A DNA stretch of 17,507 bases from NCBI GenBank assembly GCA_034716535.1, contig JAYEJW010000025.1:1-17507 (forward strand). Direction: 5' to 3'. Below, piece after piece: positions 1-6,515 of this stretch; positions within the stretch are counted from its first letter, which is position 1, and each line of letters opens with the position of its first letter. The notes beneath the pieces were generated by a model. The model saw only the letters and a list, made by a program, of their open reading frames with translations. It was not told the origin of the DNA and did not search any database. The stretch comes from JAYEJW01 sp034716535. GTDB taxonomy: Bacteria; Pseudomonadota; Gammaproteobacteria; Chromatiales; Chromatiaceae. The translations under genes were made by a program, and so were the position numbers.

Positions 1-159
1 CTGGTCCAGGTCGCAGGTATCATGCTGTCTCTGTCGGCGCTTTGGTTGGAGGTCCTGCTCCTTACGAGTGTCCGTCGGTACAGGCAAGCCGCGGCTGCCT
101 TGGGGACACCGATCAGGGCTTCCGTTCCGATTAAGGACGCCGGTTCGAAATCGGCTTGA
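1..159 (+). CDS. C-terminal end of a probable membrane protein (5' end outside window)
   Basis: The first reading frame is open from base 1 to a TGA at 157-159, giving 52 residues. They start with a hydrophobic stretch (VAGIMLSLSALWLEVLLLT, roughly residues 4-22). A positively charged segment (VRRYRQ) and a polar tail follow. This is the pattern of a last transmembrane helix with a cytoplasmic C-terminus. I do not recognise the family. The gene ends about 40 bases before the prenyltransferase and could be in the same operon. With so little protein visible, a chance open frame in GC-rich DNA cannot be excluded. Confidence 0.4.
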   Translation: MVQVAGIMLSLSALWLEVLLLTSVRRYRQAAAALGTPIRASVPIKDAGSKSA

Positions 160-198
160 CGAAAGCAGGCTACCCGCGATGCCGCCTTGGGAGTTGCC

Positions 199-1104
199 GT
201 GCGATATCCGGCTGTAATGGGTGTGACCCGACCCGCTTTCCTCGTTTTGACGCCCGTTTGCGTGCTGCTCGGGCTCGCCGCAGTAGCGACGGGCGGCGTC
301 GCAGTGGACTGGTTTGCGGCCGCGCTCACTTTGATCGGGGCGATTGCCGCCCATGTCAGCGTCAACGCGTTGAACGAGTACGAAGACTTCCGGTCGGGTC
401 TCGACTTTCGCACGGATCGCACGCCCTTCAGCGGCGGCAGCGGGACGCTCGTCGCCCACCCGGAGCTTGCGAGTCAAGCGCAAATCATCGGCCTGGGCAG
501 TCTGTTCGTTTCCGCGGCCTGTGGCCTGATCCTGCTGTCGCGCGCGGGGTGGGGCCTGCTTCCCGTCGGACTCCTCGGCCTGGCGCTCGTCTGTTTCTAC
601 ACCACCCGGATCAATCACAACCGGTTTCTGTGCCTGATCGCGCCGGGATTGGGATTCGGCCCACTAATGGTGGTCGGGACTCACTATGCGGTCACGGGAG
701 GCTGGTCGTTGTCGGCGGCAGTCGCCTCTCTCGTACCGTTTTTTCTTGTCAGCAACCTGCTCTTGTTGAATGAGTTCCCGGATGCGGAAGCGGATCGTTC
801 CGTCGGACGCGATACCCTACCGGTTGGCGCTGGGCTGCCCTACAGCCTGCGCGTGTACGGCCTCTTTGCGCTCTTCGCCTACCTCAGCATTGCGCTGGGG
901 GTGGCGGTGGGAGCACTTCCGGGCGGTGCGCTTCTCGGACTCCTTACCCTACCTGTCGTCGTGCTGGTGTACGCCGGCGTGAACAAGGCCCTGAAAGAGG
1001 GCGGCTCCCTGGTTCCGAGAATCGCTCCGTTGCTGGGGCTCAACGTTGCCGTGGCGTTGATCACGCCCGCGCTGGTGGCCATCGGGTTGCTTCTCACTCC
1101 CTAG
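199..1104 (+). CDS. UbiA/MenA-family prenyltransferase
   Basis: This is an integral membrane protein of about 301 residues with around eight hydrophobic segments. Two acidic motifs match the UbiA superfamily, whose members transfer a prenyl chain to an aromatic acceptor in quinone or related lipid synthesis. The first is NEYEDFRSGLD near residue 59, followed by a DRTPFSGGSG segment like that of MenA. The second is NEFPDAEADRSVG near residue 191. The Asp residues in these motifs normally bind Mg2+ and the prenyl diphosphate. I prefer the GTG at 199 because GGGAG lies five bases upstream and the protein then begins MRYPAVMGVTRP. TTG at 187 and ATG at 217 are in-frame alternatives. The exact acceptor (naphthoate, benzoate or other) cannot be told. 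A link to the nos genes is not shown; an intergenic region with its own regulatory site separates them. Confidence 0.85.
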   Translation: MRYPAVMGVTRPAFLVLTPVCVLLGLAAVATGGVAVDWFAAALTLIGAIAAHVSVNALNEYEDFRSGLDFRTDRTPFSGGSGTLVAHPELASQAQIIGLGSLFVSAACGLILLSRAGWGLLPVGLLGLALVCFYTTRINHNRFLCLIAPGLGFGPLMVVGTHYAVTGGWSLSAAVASLVPFFLVSNLLLLNEFPDAEADRSVGRDTLPVGAGLPYSLRVYGLFALFAYLSIALGVAVGALPGGALLGLLTLPVVVLVYAGVNKALKEGGSLVPRIAPLLGLNVAVALITPALVAIGLLLTP

Positions 1105-1241
1105 CGGCATTCAGGGCTGCGCCTTGCCTTGGTGCGTTTGGAACGCTCTGAGCTCCATCAAAACCTCCCTGTCGGAGTACTGGTCCGCGTCGGACCGCTG
1201 CAGTTTGCGGCTGTGTGATATGACGCACATCTTTGCGTTAT

Positions 1242-1255
1242 TTGACCGAGATCAA
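1242..1255 (+). promoter_or_regulatory. FNR/Dnr-type binding site upstream of nosZ
   Basis: TTGACCGAGATCAA matches the CRP/FNR-family consensus TTGAT-N4-ATCAA at 9 of 10 half-site bases, with the correct four-base spacer. Its centre is about 96 bases before the nosZ ATG. A class II position (-41.5) would place the transcript start near 1290 and leave a 5' leader of about 55 bases. Regulators of this family (FNR, ANR, Dnr, NnrR) activate denitrification genes at low oxygen or with NO. The sequence alone cannot say which of them binds here. Confidence 0.72.
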
Positions 1256-1330
1256 CTCGTTGCGGCTGGGCGAGTGCTAGGTTTCCTAAGCCTGTAAGGG
1301 CAAAACCAATAAATCTGCTCCTTAACTTCT

Positions 1331-1336
1331 AGGAGG
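1331..1336 (+). promoter_or_regulatory. Strong ribosome-binding site of nosZ
   Basis: AGGAGG is a perfect Shine-Dalgarno core eight bases before the ATG at 1345. It fixes the nosZ start and is the strongest such site I see in the nos cluster, in keeping with high expression of the reductase. Confidence 0.85.
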
Positions 1337-1344
1337 GTGGAAGT

Positions 1345-3657
1345 ATGAAACCTATGAGTCCGCGCGTTCTGTCCCTGATTACCGGGGCGGCGCTTGGCTT
1401 GGGAGCGGCGGCCAGTACCTGTTCGGCGGAAACACTGCAAGACGTCATGACGAGCCGCGGTTTGAACGAGAAGGACATTCTGGCGGCGGCCAAGACCTAC
1501 ACACCGACCGGTGGCCGCGACGAATACATCGCGGTCAGCTCCGGTGGCCAGAGCGGCCAGCTCATGATCTACGGCATCCCGTCGATGCGTATTCTCAAGT
1601 ACGTGGCGGTGTTCACACCCGAGCCCTGGCAGGGCTACGGCTTCGATGACGAGTCCAAGGCGGTGCTGGCCCAGGGCCGGATCCGGGGCAAGGACATACT
1701 TTTCGGCGATACTCATCACCCGGCCTTCTCGGAGACCGACGGCGACTACGACGGCCGCTACGTGTTCATCAACGACAAGGCCAACCCGCGCGTGGCCGTG
1801 GTGGACCTGCACGACTTCGAGACCAAGCAGATCGTGGTCAACCCCTTCTTCAAGTCCGAGCACGGCGGCGCCTTCGTGACGCCGAACACCGAGTACGTCA
1901 TGGAGGCGACCCAGTACGCGGCGCCTTTGCTGGAGGACGGCTACGTTCCCCTGGAGAAGTTCAACGACGAGTACCGGGGCGGTCTGGCCTACTGGAAGTT
2001 CAACAATGAAGAGGGTCGGATCAAGCCGGAAGACTCGTTCGTGTTCGAGTTGGGACCGTACAGCCAGGACCTCTCGGATGCAGGTAAGGGGCCCAGCTAT
2101 GGCTGGGGCTTCACCAACTCCTTCTGCACCGAGCGTTACGTGGGCGGCATCGAGCGCGGCCGTCCCCCGTTCGAGGCCGGCTGCTCCTCCAAGGACACCG
2201 ACTTCCTGCACGTGACCAACTGGAAGAAGGCCGAGGAGCTGGTCAAGGCCGGCAAGGTGAAGAAAGAGAAGGGGATGTATTTCATCCCCATGGAGCAGGC
2301 CATCAGCGAGGGCCTGCTCTATCTGATCCCCGAGCCCAAGAGCCCCCACGGCGTCGACGTGACCCCGGATGGCACCAAGATCATCGTCTCCGGCAAGCTG
2401 GACACCCACATCTCGGTCTTCAGCTTCGAGAAGATCATGGATGCGATCAAGAACGAGAAGTTCGAGGGCAAGGACCCCTATGGTGTCCCCATCATCGCCA
2501 TCAAGGACGTGCTCCACACCCAGGTCGAAGGTGGTCTCGGGCCGTTGCACACCCAGTTCGACTCCAAGCCCTGTATCGCCTACACGTCCCTCTACGTGGA
2601 CTCCATGGTCGTCAAGTATGACTACTGCGAGGGCAAGGTCCTGGACAAGCTGGCCATCCACTACAACATCGGCCATCTCATGACCATGGAAGGCGACACG
2701 GTCAGTCCCGACGGCAAGTACCTGGTGGCCCTGAACAAGCTGGCCATCGACCGCTTCAATCCGGTGGGTCCCCTGCATCCGCAGAATCACCAGTTGATCG
2801 ACATCAGCGGCGACAAGATGCAGCTGCTCTACGACATGCCGGTCCCCCTGGGCGAGCCCCACTATGTGGCGGCCATCAAGGCCGACAAGCTGCAGCCCGC
2901 GGTCCGATACAAGTCCGGCTGGAACAGCCGTACCGACTCGAAGTCCCCGTTCAAGACCCGGGCCGGGCGCGAGAAGACCGAGCGCACCTGCGATGCGGGC
3001 GGCAAGTGCAAGGTCGAGGTGTTAGGCACCGTCATCCGATCCCACATTACGCCTGAGATCATCGAGGCGGAAGCGGGCGACGAGGTCTCCATCCACCTCA
3101 CCAACCTGGAGCGTGCCCAAGACGAGACCCACGGCTTCGCCCTGTACGGCCAGAACGTCAACCTGTCGATCGAGCCCGGCAAGACCGTCAGCGCCACCTT
3201 CACCGCGGATCAGGAAGGTGTCTTCCCTTACTACTGCACCGAGTTCTGCTCCGCGCTGCATCTGGAAATGCAGGGCTACCTGCTGGTCAAGCCCAAGGGC
3301 TACCAGGCGGAGGCCATCGTGATGGAAGAGGGCGTGGCCTATACGAAGGAAGAGTACGAGGCGCAGGTTAAGAACAACATTGCGACTCAGGAAGTGATCG
3401 ACCAGGTGGTGGGCTTCATCACCAGCCACAATTTCAAGGACTTCCCCGAGGTGGTGGCTCTGGTTGAGGATGCGACCGACCAGCTCGGCCACGCCAAGGG
3501 CGCCAAGGAGAAATCCGAGGCGGCTGCGGCCGAGCAGGATTGGCAGAACGCCATGCTCTGGGCGAACCAGTGGTGGCAGTATCAGGTCAAGACCGCGGAC
3601 ATCGGTCTGCGTGCCAAGACCTTCCTGGAAGAGCACGGAGCCAAAAAGGTCCAGTAA
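1345..3657 (+). CDS. nosZ: Nitrous oxide reductase NosZ, clade II (Sec-exported)
   Basis: NosZ is the periplasmic multicopper enzyme that reduces N2O to N2. The N-terminus (KPMSPRVLSLITGAALGLG...CSA) is a Sec signal without the twin-arginine motif of clade I enzymes. The beta-propeller carries the seven expected CuZ histidines: H124 and H125 (DTHHP), H173 (EHGG), H335 (SPHG), H402 (GPLHT), H444 (NIGHL) and H506 (EPHY). The C-terminal cupredoxin carries the CuA ligands H596 (DETHGF), C631, C635, H639 and M642 in CTEFCSALHLEM. Glu633 replaces the Trp of clade I enzymes, which as I recall is usual in clade II. After about residue 652 comes a helical, charged tail of some 118 residues without any CxxCH. 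Wolinella-type NosZ has a fused cytochrome c there. The gene has a strong ribosome-binding site, an upstream FNR-type site and a downstream hairpin terminator. The stop codon TAA ends at 3657. Confidence 0.98.
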   Translation: MKPMSPRVLSLITGAALGLGAAASTCSAETLQDVMTSRGLNEKDILAAAKTYTPTGGRDEYIAVSSGGQSGQLMIYGIPSMRILKYVAVFTPEPWQGYGFDDESKAVLAQGRIRGKDILFGDTHHPAFSETDGDYDGRYVFINDKANPRVAVVDLHDFETKQIVVNPFFKSEHGGAFVTPNTEYVMEATQYAAPLLEDGYVPLEKFNDEYRGGLAYWKFNNEEGRIKPEDSFVFELGPYSQDLSDAGKGPSYGWGFTNSFCTERYVGGIERGRPPFEAGCSSKDTDFLHVTNWKKAEELVKAGKVKKEKGMYFIPMEQAISEGLLYLIPEPKSPHGVDVTPDGTKIIVSGKLDTHISVFSFEKIMDAIKNEKFEGKDPYGVPIIAIKDVLHTQVEGGLGPLHTQFDSKPCIAYTSLYVDSMVVKYDYCEGKVLDKLAIHYNIGHLMTMEGDTVSPDGKYLVALNKLAIDRFNPVGPLHPQNHQLIDISGDKMQLLYDMPVPLGEPHYVAAIKADKLQPAVRYKSGWNSRTDSKSPFKTRAGREKTERTCDAGGKCKVEVLGTVIRSHITPEIIEAEAGDEVSIHLTNLERAQDETHGFALYGQNVNLSIEPGKTVSATFTADQEGVFPYYCTEFCSALHLEMQGYLLVKPKGYQAEAIVMEEGVAYTKEEYEAQVKNNIATQEVIDQVVGFITSHNFKDFPEVVALVEDATDQLGHAKGAKEKSEAAAAEQDWQNAMLWANQWWQYQVKTADIGLRAKTFLEEHGAKKVQ

Positions 3658-3684
3658 GGTCTAAAATAGATAGGCTGGAGAGCG

Positions 3685-3716
3685 GGGGGCTCACGATGAG
3701 CCCCCTCTTACTTTGG
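3685..3716 (+). terminator. Hairpin terminator after nosZ
   Basis: GGGGGCTCA (3685-3693) and TGAGCCCCC (3697-3705) form a perfect nine-base-pair stem with a three-base CGA loop. A pyrimidine-rich TCTTACTTT run follows. The stem is strong but the T-run is interrupted, so termination may be partial. It lies 28 bases after the nosZ stop and would favour a short nosZ transcript over the downstream genes. Confidence 0.7.
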
Positions 3717-3750
3717 ACGGAATTCACGATTTGATGTTGAGATAAATGCC

Positions 3751-4071
3751 ATGACAACCAAACGCGCCTTGATCCTGTCCTCCGGCCTGGCCCTGTCCCT
3801 CGGCTTCTCCGGCGGCGCCCTGGCCTTGGATGGGGCGGAGCTGTTCACGAGCAAGACCTGTTGGGCCTGTCATGGCAAGGACGCCAAGACCCCGATCATG
3901 CCCATCTACCCCAAGCTTGCGGGTCAGAATGCCGATTACGCTTTCGCGCAGATGGTGGACATCAAGACCGGCGCCCGCACCAATGGTCAATCCGCGGCCA
4001 TGAAGGGGATCATGCATCTGGTCTCGGAAGAGGAGATGCGAGCGATCGCCGAGTGGCTCAGTACGCAGTAA
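3751..4071 (+). CDS. Monoheme cytochrome c (class I, c5/c553-like) next to nosZ
   Basis: A 106-residue protein with a Sec signal peptide (residues 1-25, cleavage after ALA). It has one heme-binding site, CWACH, at residues 37-41, and an IYPKLAGQ segment typical of small class I cytochromes. Methionines in the MKGIM stretch near residue 84 are candidate distal heme ligands. It is periplasmic and, given its position directly after nosZ, a likely electron donor to the CuA site; that is inference. It could stand in functionally for the cytochrome domain fused to NosZ in Wolinella-type enzymes. No strong Shine-Dalgarno is seen before the ATG. The gene lies between the nosZ terminator and a second hairpin, so expression may come from read-through. 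Confidence 0.88.
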   Translation: MTTKRALILSSGLALSLGFSGGALALDGAELFTSKTCWACHGKDAKTPIMPIYPKLAGQNADYAFAQMVDIKTGARTNGQSAAMKGIMHLVSEEEMRAIAEWLSTQ

Positions 4072-4106
4072 CGCTCATGACGCCCGCAGCACCCCGGAGT
4101 CGGCTA

Positions 4107-4132
4107 CGGCCTTTGAGCGGCCGGCGCTTTTT
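4107..4132 (+). terminator. Possible terminator after the monoheme cytochrome gene
   Basis: CGGCC (4107-4111) and GGCCG (4119-4123) form a five-base-pair stem around a seven-base loop. GGCGC and a run of five T (4128-4132) follow. The stem is short and some bases lie between it and the T-run, so this is a weak call. The T-run overlaps the start of the second FNR-type site. Confidence 0.35.
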
Positions 4133-4144
4133 GACGTATATCAA
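4131..4144 (+). promoter_or_regulatory. FNR/Dnr-type binding site upstream of the diheme cytochrome gene
   Basis: TTGACGTATATCAA has the same half-sites (TTGAC and ATCAA) and spacing as the site before nosZ, again 9 of 10 to the FNR consensus. It lies about 150 bases before the start of the diheme cytochrome gene. It therefore probably drives a second unit running into nosB and nosD. The sequence TCCTAAG occurs about 35 bases downstream of the centre of both sites, which may or may not be meaningful. Confidence 0.7.
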
Positions 4145-4286
4145 TGAGCGCTGATATAGGCCGTGACACACTCCTAAGCTGGATCGAAAACCGGGTTTCC
4201 GGTCAGTTCCAGAGCTCGCCGGCCGACAGCGAGCGAACCATGAATGATTGTATGGTCCCCACTCGCCCCGGGGACAGGAGATCGAA

Positions 4287-5069
4287 ATGATGAGTGCCAA
4301 ACCCGTACTGACATCCATCGCAGCAGCCTTGGGGCTGGCGGTTTATAGCAGCAGCTTTGCTGCCGGAGGCGGCCAGGTGACCGATGTTGAAGACTGGAAC
4401 GTGGCGGGCGGAGAGAAGACTGAGGCGATGACCCTCACCCCTGACAAGGAGCGGGGCATCGCGGTGTATGAGGTCTGTTCGGCCTGTCATCTGCTCGAGG
4501 GTTGGGGTCTTGTTGACGGGACCTTTCCGCAACTGGCGGGGCAACACCGCAACGTGCTGATCAAGCAGCTGGCGGATATCCGCGCCCAGAACCGGGACAA
4601 CCCGACCATGTACCCCTTCGCCCTGGATGACCAGATCGTATCCGCGGCAGGCTATAAGCATGGGGAGATCAATCCCGCTCAGCTGATCGCCGACGTCACC
4701 GACTATATCTCCAAGCTGCCGATGAACCCTGAGCCCGGCTACGGTGAATGGGCCGAGGGTACACCGGAGTTCGAGCAGGGCAAGAAGCTCTATGAGGAGA
4801 ACTGCACCCAATGCCACGGCGAGACCGGTGAGGGTAACGACGAGAAGTTCTACCCCCGTATCCACGGTCAGCACTATAAATACATGCTGCGTCAGTTCGA
4901 GTGGATCCGGGACGGCAAGCGCCGCAACGCGAATCCGGATATGGTGAAGCAGATCGCGGGTTTCAGCGACAAGGATATGCAGATGGTGATCAATTACACC
5001 TCCCGCGCTCCTATCGCCAAGGAGGATGTGGCGCCCTCCAAGGACTGGCAGAATCCGGATTACGATTGA
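4287..5069 (+). CDS. Diheme cytochrome c (cytochrome c4-like)
   Basis: I start this gene at ATG 4287, not at an earlier in-frame ATG at 4248. AGGAG (4276-4280) lies six bases before 4287, and the protein then begins with a normal signal peptide (MSAKPVLTSIAAALGLAVYSSSFA). The 260-residue product has two cytochrome c domains. Their heme sites are CSACH (residues 64-68) and CTQCH (173-177), each followed by a Q-L-A-G-Q-H or R-I-H-G-Q-H segment. Two-domain proteins of this kind are periplasmic electron carriers of the c4 family. Here it probably carries electrons between the membrane quinol-oxidising part and NosZ. Candidate axial methionines lie in NPTMYP and NPDMV. It follows an FNR-type site and is separated from nosB by 189 bases with a hairpin. 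Confidence 0.9.
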   Translation: MMSAKPVLTSIAAALGLAVYSSSFAAGGGQVTDVEDWNVAGGEKTEAMTLTPDKERGIAVYEVCSACHLLEGWGLVDGTFPQLAGQHRNVLIKQLADIRAQNRDNPTMYPFALDDQIVSAAGYKHGEINPAQLIADVTDYISKLPMNPEPGYGEWAEGTPEFEQGKKLYEENCTQCHGETGEGNDEKFYPRIHGQHYKYMLRQFEWIRDGKRRNANPDMVKQIAGFSDKDMQMVINYTSRAPIAKEDVAPSKDWQNPDYD

Positions 5070-5105
5070 CGGGGATCGCAGCTCACATGCGCACCGTCTG
5101 ACCCC

Positions 5106-5140
5106 GGCCCTGTCCCGGGCGCTCTGCATGGGGCAGGGCC
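5106..5140 (+). other. GC-rich hairpin between the diheme cytochrome gene and nosB
   Basis: GGCCCTGTCCC (5106-5116) and GGGGCAGGGCC (5130-5140) can pair over 11 bases with one G-U pair and a 13-base loop. No T-run follows, so it is not a typical intrinsic terminator. It could stabilise the upstream message or mark a processing site. The rest of 5070-5258 holds no gene that I can support. Confidence 0.4.
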
Positions 5141-5258
5141 CCTTCCCCTGGACCGCGAAGGGAAGAGAGGGAACCCAGGGAAACGGCCTGTCGGGCGTCT
5201 CCTGAAGCATCGCTGCCGCGCCCTTCTTCTCTATCCTGCTGAAGTACGCTCATCCGCC

Positions 5259-6431
5259 ATGAACGCACGAGCCTCGAACAAACAGACTCTGTTGGTCGCC
5301 CTTCTCACCGTGGCCGCCATCGGTTTGTTGGCGGCCATCTACTACTCTCCCATCTGGTGGGTCTCCCTGACTGCGCCCAATTATCCGGAAGAGGCATTTC
5401 CGGACGGGGTGCGCATTCATTTCCACATGAACGGGGTGTTTAGCGGCTGCAAGATGGTGGAGAAAGCGGAGGTCTTCGAGGAGGAGGCCCTCGATTGTGT
5501 CCATGAGATGGATACCATCAACCACTACGTGGGCATGTATCCCATTGCCGCCGGTGGTGTCATTGAGCGCGCCTTCTCGCCGTTTCTTGTATCCATGCTG
5601 GGGGTTATGCTGTTGGGGTTCATGATCCCCAAGCCCGGGCTGCGGATGGCGGTCATGGGCACAGGTTTCGCTGTCGTCGCTGCGTGGATGGCTCTGGCCT
5701 ATTACGGCGCAGGCGGCCTGAGGTACCAGAACGAGGGCTATCTCTCCTCCCTGGTAACCGCTCTGAATCAGGCGGCAGGCGAGGAGGAGGTCGCGGAGCT
5801 ATCTCCGGGCCAGGCGCTGATCGCGAGGTTGAAGGCGGAAATGGCAAAGGCGACGGCTGTCGAGCAGGTCCCCAAGGAGAAGGCCGAGGCCGCGACCGAC
5901 AAAGAGCGTTATATCGACAACCTGCGGGTGACCTTCCAACACGATCAGGAGCGTACCGGCGAAGGCGAGGAATGGAACGGCAGCGTTGCTCAGATGCTCG
6001 GCTGGCACTACAAGAAGAGCCTTGGGCGCTACTTCAACATCCCGGAGGAGATCGGCCCTCTGGTCTCCATCATGACCGCCGTGGCCCAGATTGTTTTCTG
6101 GCTCCTGATCGGCGCGATGATGCTGTTGGTGTGGGGCGCCCGTAAGAATCGAGGCATTCTTTACTGGGTGCTGGTGCTGGTGCCCATGGCATTGCCGGTC
6201 GTCTTCATCATCGACTACTCCGCCTGGCTCTGGTGGTACGGTCATAGCCTGAGCGAGATGGGGGCTTTCACCGTGAAGCCCTTCATGCCCACCGTATTCG
6301 GCGACGGCAAGGTGGCCCAGTTCGCCACCCACTCCTATCCCTATACCGGCTTCGGGCTGATGCTGGCCTCGTCCCTGCTGCTGGCAGTGGCGGCCCTGAT
6401 CCGGCGCAAGCAGCTGAAAGAGCAGGATTGA
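5259..6431 (+). CDS. nosB: NosB-like membrane protein of the clade II nos cluster
   Basis: A 390-residue protein with six predicted transmembrane segments, near residues 10-37, 108-124, 130-150, 268-294, 299-320 and 364-382. Two soluble parts probably face the periplasm. The first (about 38-107) is rich in possible metal ligands: H54, H56, M57, C64, M66, C80, H82, M84, H89 and M93, in HFHMNG, GCKM and DCVHEMDTINHYVGM. The second (about 152-266) is charged and helical. The position between nosZ plus cytochromes and nosD, the size and the topology fit NosB of atypical nos clusters, whose function is not established. The His/Met/Cys set suggests copper or heme contact, which is inference. The ATG at 5259 has no strong Shine-Dalgarno. 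Confidence 0.72.
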   Translation: MNARASNKQTLLVALLTVAAIGLLAAIYYSPIWWVSLTAPNYPEEAFPDGVRIHFHMNGVFSGCKMVEKAEVFEEEALDCVHEMDTINHYVGMYPIAAGGVIERAFSPFLVSMLGVMLLGFMIPKPGLRMAVMGTGFAVVAAWMALAYYGAGGLRYQNEGYLSSLVTALNQAAGEEEVAELSPGQALIARLKAEMAKATAVEQVPKEKAEAATDKERYIDNLRVTFQHDQERTGEGEEWNGSVAQMLGWHYKKSLGRYFNIPEEIGPLVSIMTAVAQIVFWLLIGAMMLLVWGARKNRGILYWVLVLVPMALPVVFIIDYSAWLWWYGHSLSEMGAFTVKPFMPTVFGDGKVAQFATHSYPYTGFGLMLASSLLLAVAALIRRKQLKEQD

Positions 6432-6437
6432 TTCGCG

Positions 6438-6515
6438 CCGCCGAGGCGCAGAGACCGCAGAGAAGAACCCGTTGAAGACTTGGCTTGATTCTCTGCGGTC
6501 TCTGTGCCTTTGCGG
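6438..6515. repeat. 27-bp imperfect inverted repeat spanning the nosD start
   Basis: The arms are 6438-6464 and 6489-6515. They match at 24 of 27 positions, and at 19 of 20 in the inner part that contains CAGAGACCGCAGAGAA. The 24-base loop holds the TTG that I take as the nosD start (6472). The right arm encodes much of the NosD signal peptide. The sequence style (GGCGCAGAGACCGCAGAG and its reverse) resembles dispersed intergenic repeats found in many proteobacterial genomes. A similar-looking inverted repeat lies at 16034-16180. Confidence 0.8.

Larger units (their letters stand above)
1105..1344 (+). other. Intergenic region upstream of nosZ
   Basis: These 240 bases carry no convincing gene. 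They contain a short perfect hairpin (GGTCCG/CGGACC, 1182-1196) with no T-run. An imperfect palindrome (GTGTG-N6-CGCAC, near 1213-1228) lies just upstream of the FNR-type site, and the nosZ ribosome-binding site lies at the end. The region is the likely nosZ promoter. I see no strong sigma-70 -35 box, which fits activator-dependent transcription. Confidence 0.6.

Noticed and set aside
1252..2862. A 536-codon open frame on the minus strand opposite nosZ
   Set aside because: It is antisense to a clearly real gene. Its protein is a repetitive V/L/H/D/G-rich sequence typical of GC-rich shadow frames, with no domain that I recognise.
4248..4286. N-terminal extension of the diheme cytochrome from ATG 4248
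   Set aside because: It would put 13 polar residues (YGPHSPRGQEIE) before the signal peptide. AGGAG directly before ATG 4287 supports the shorter form.
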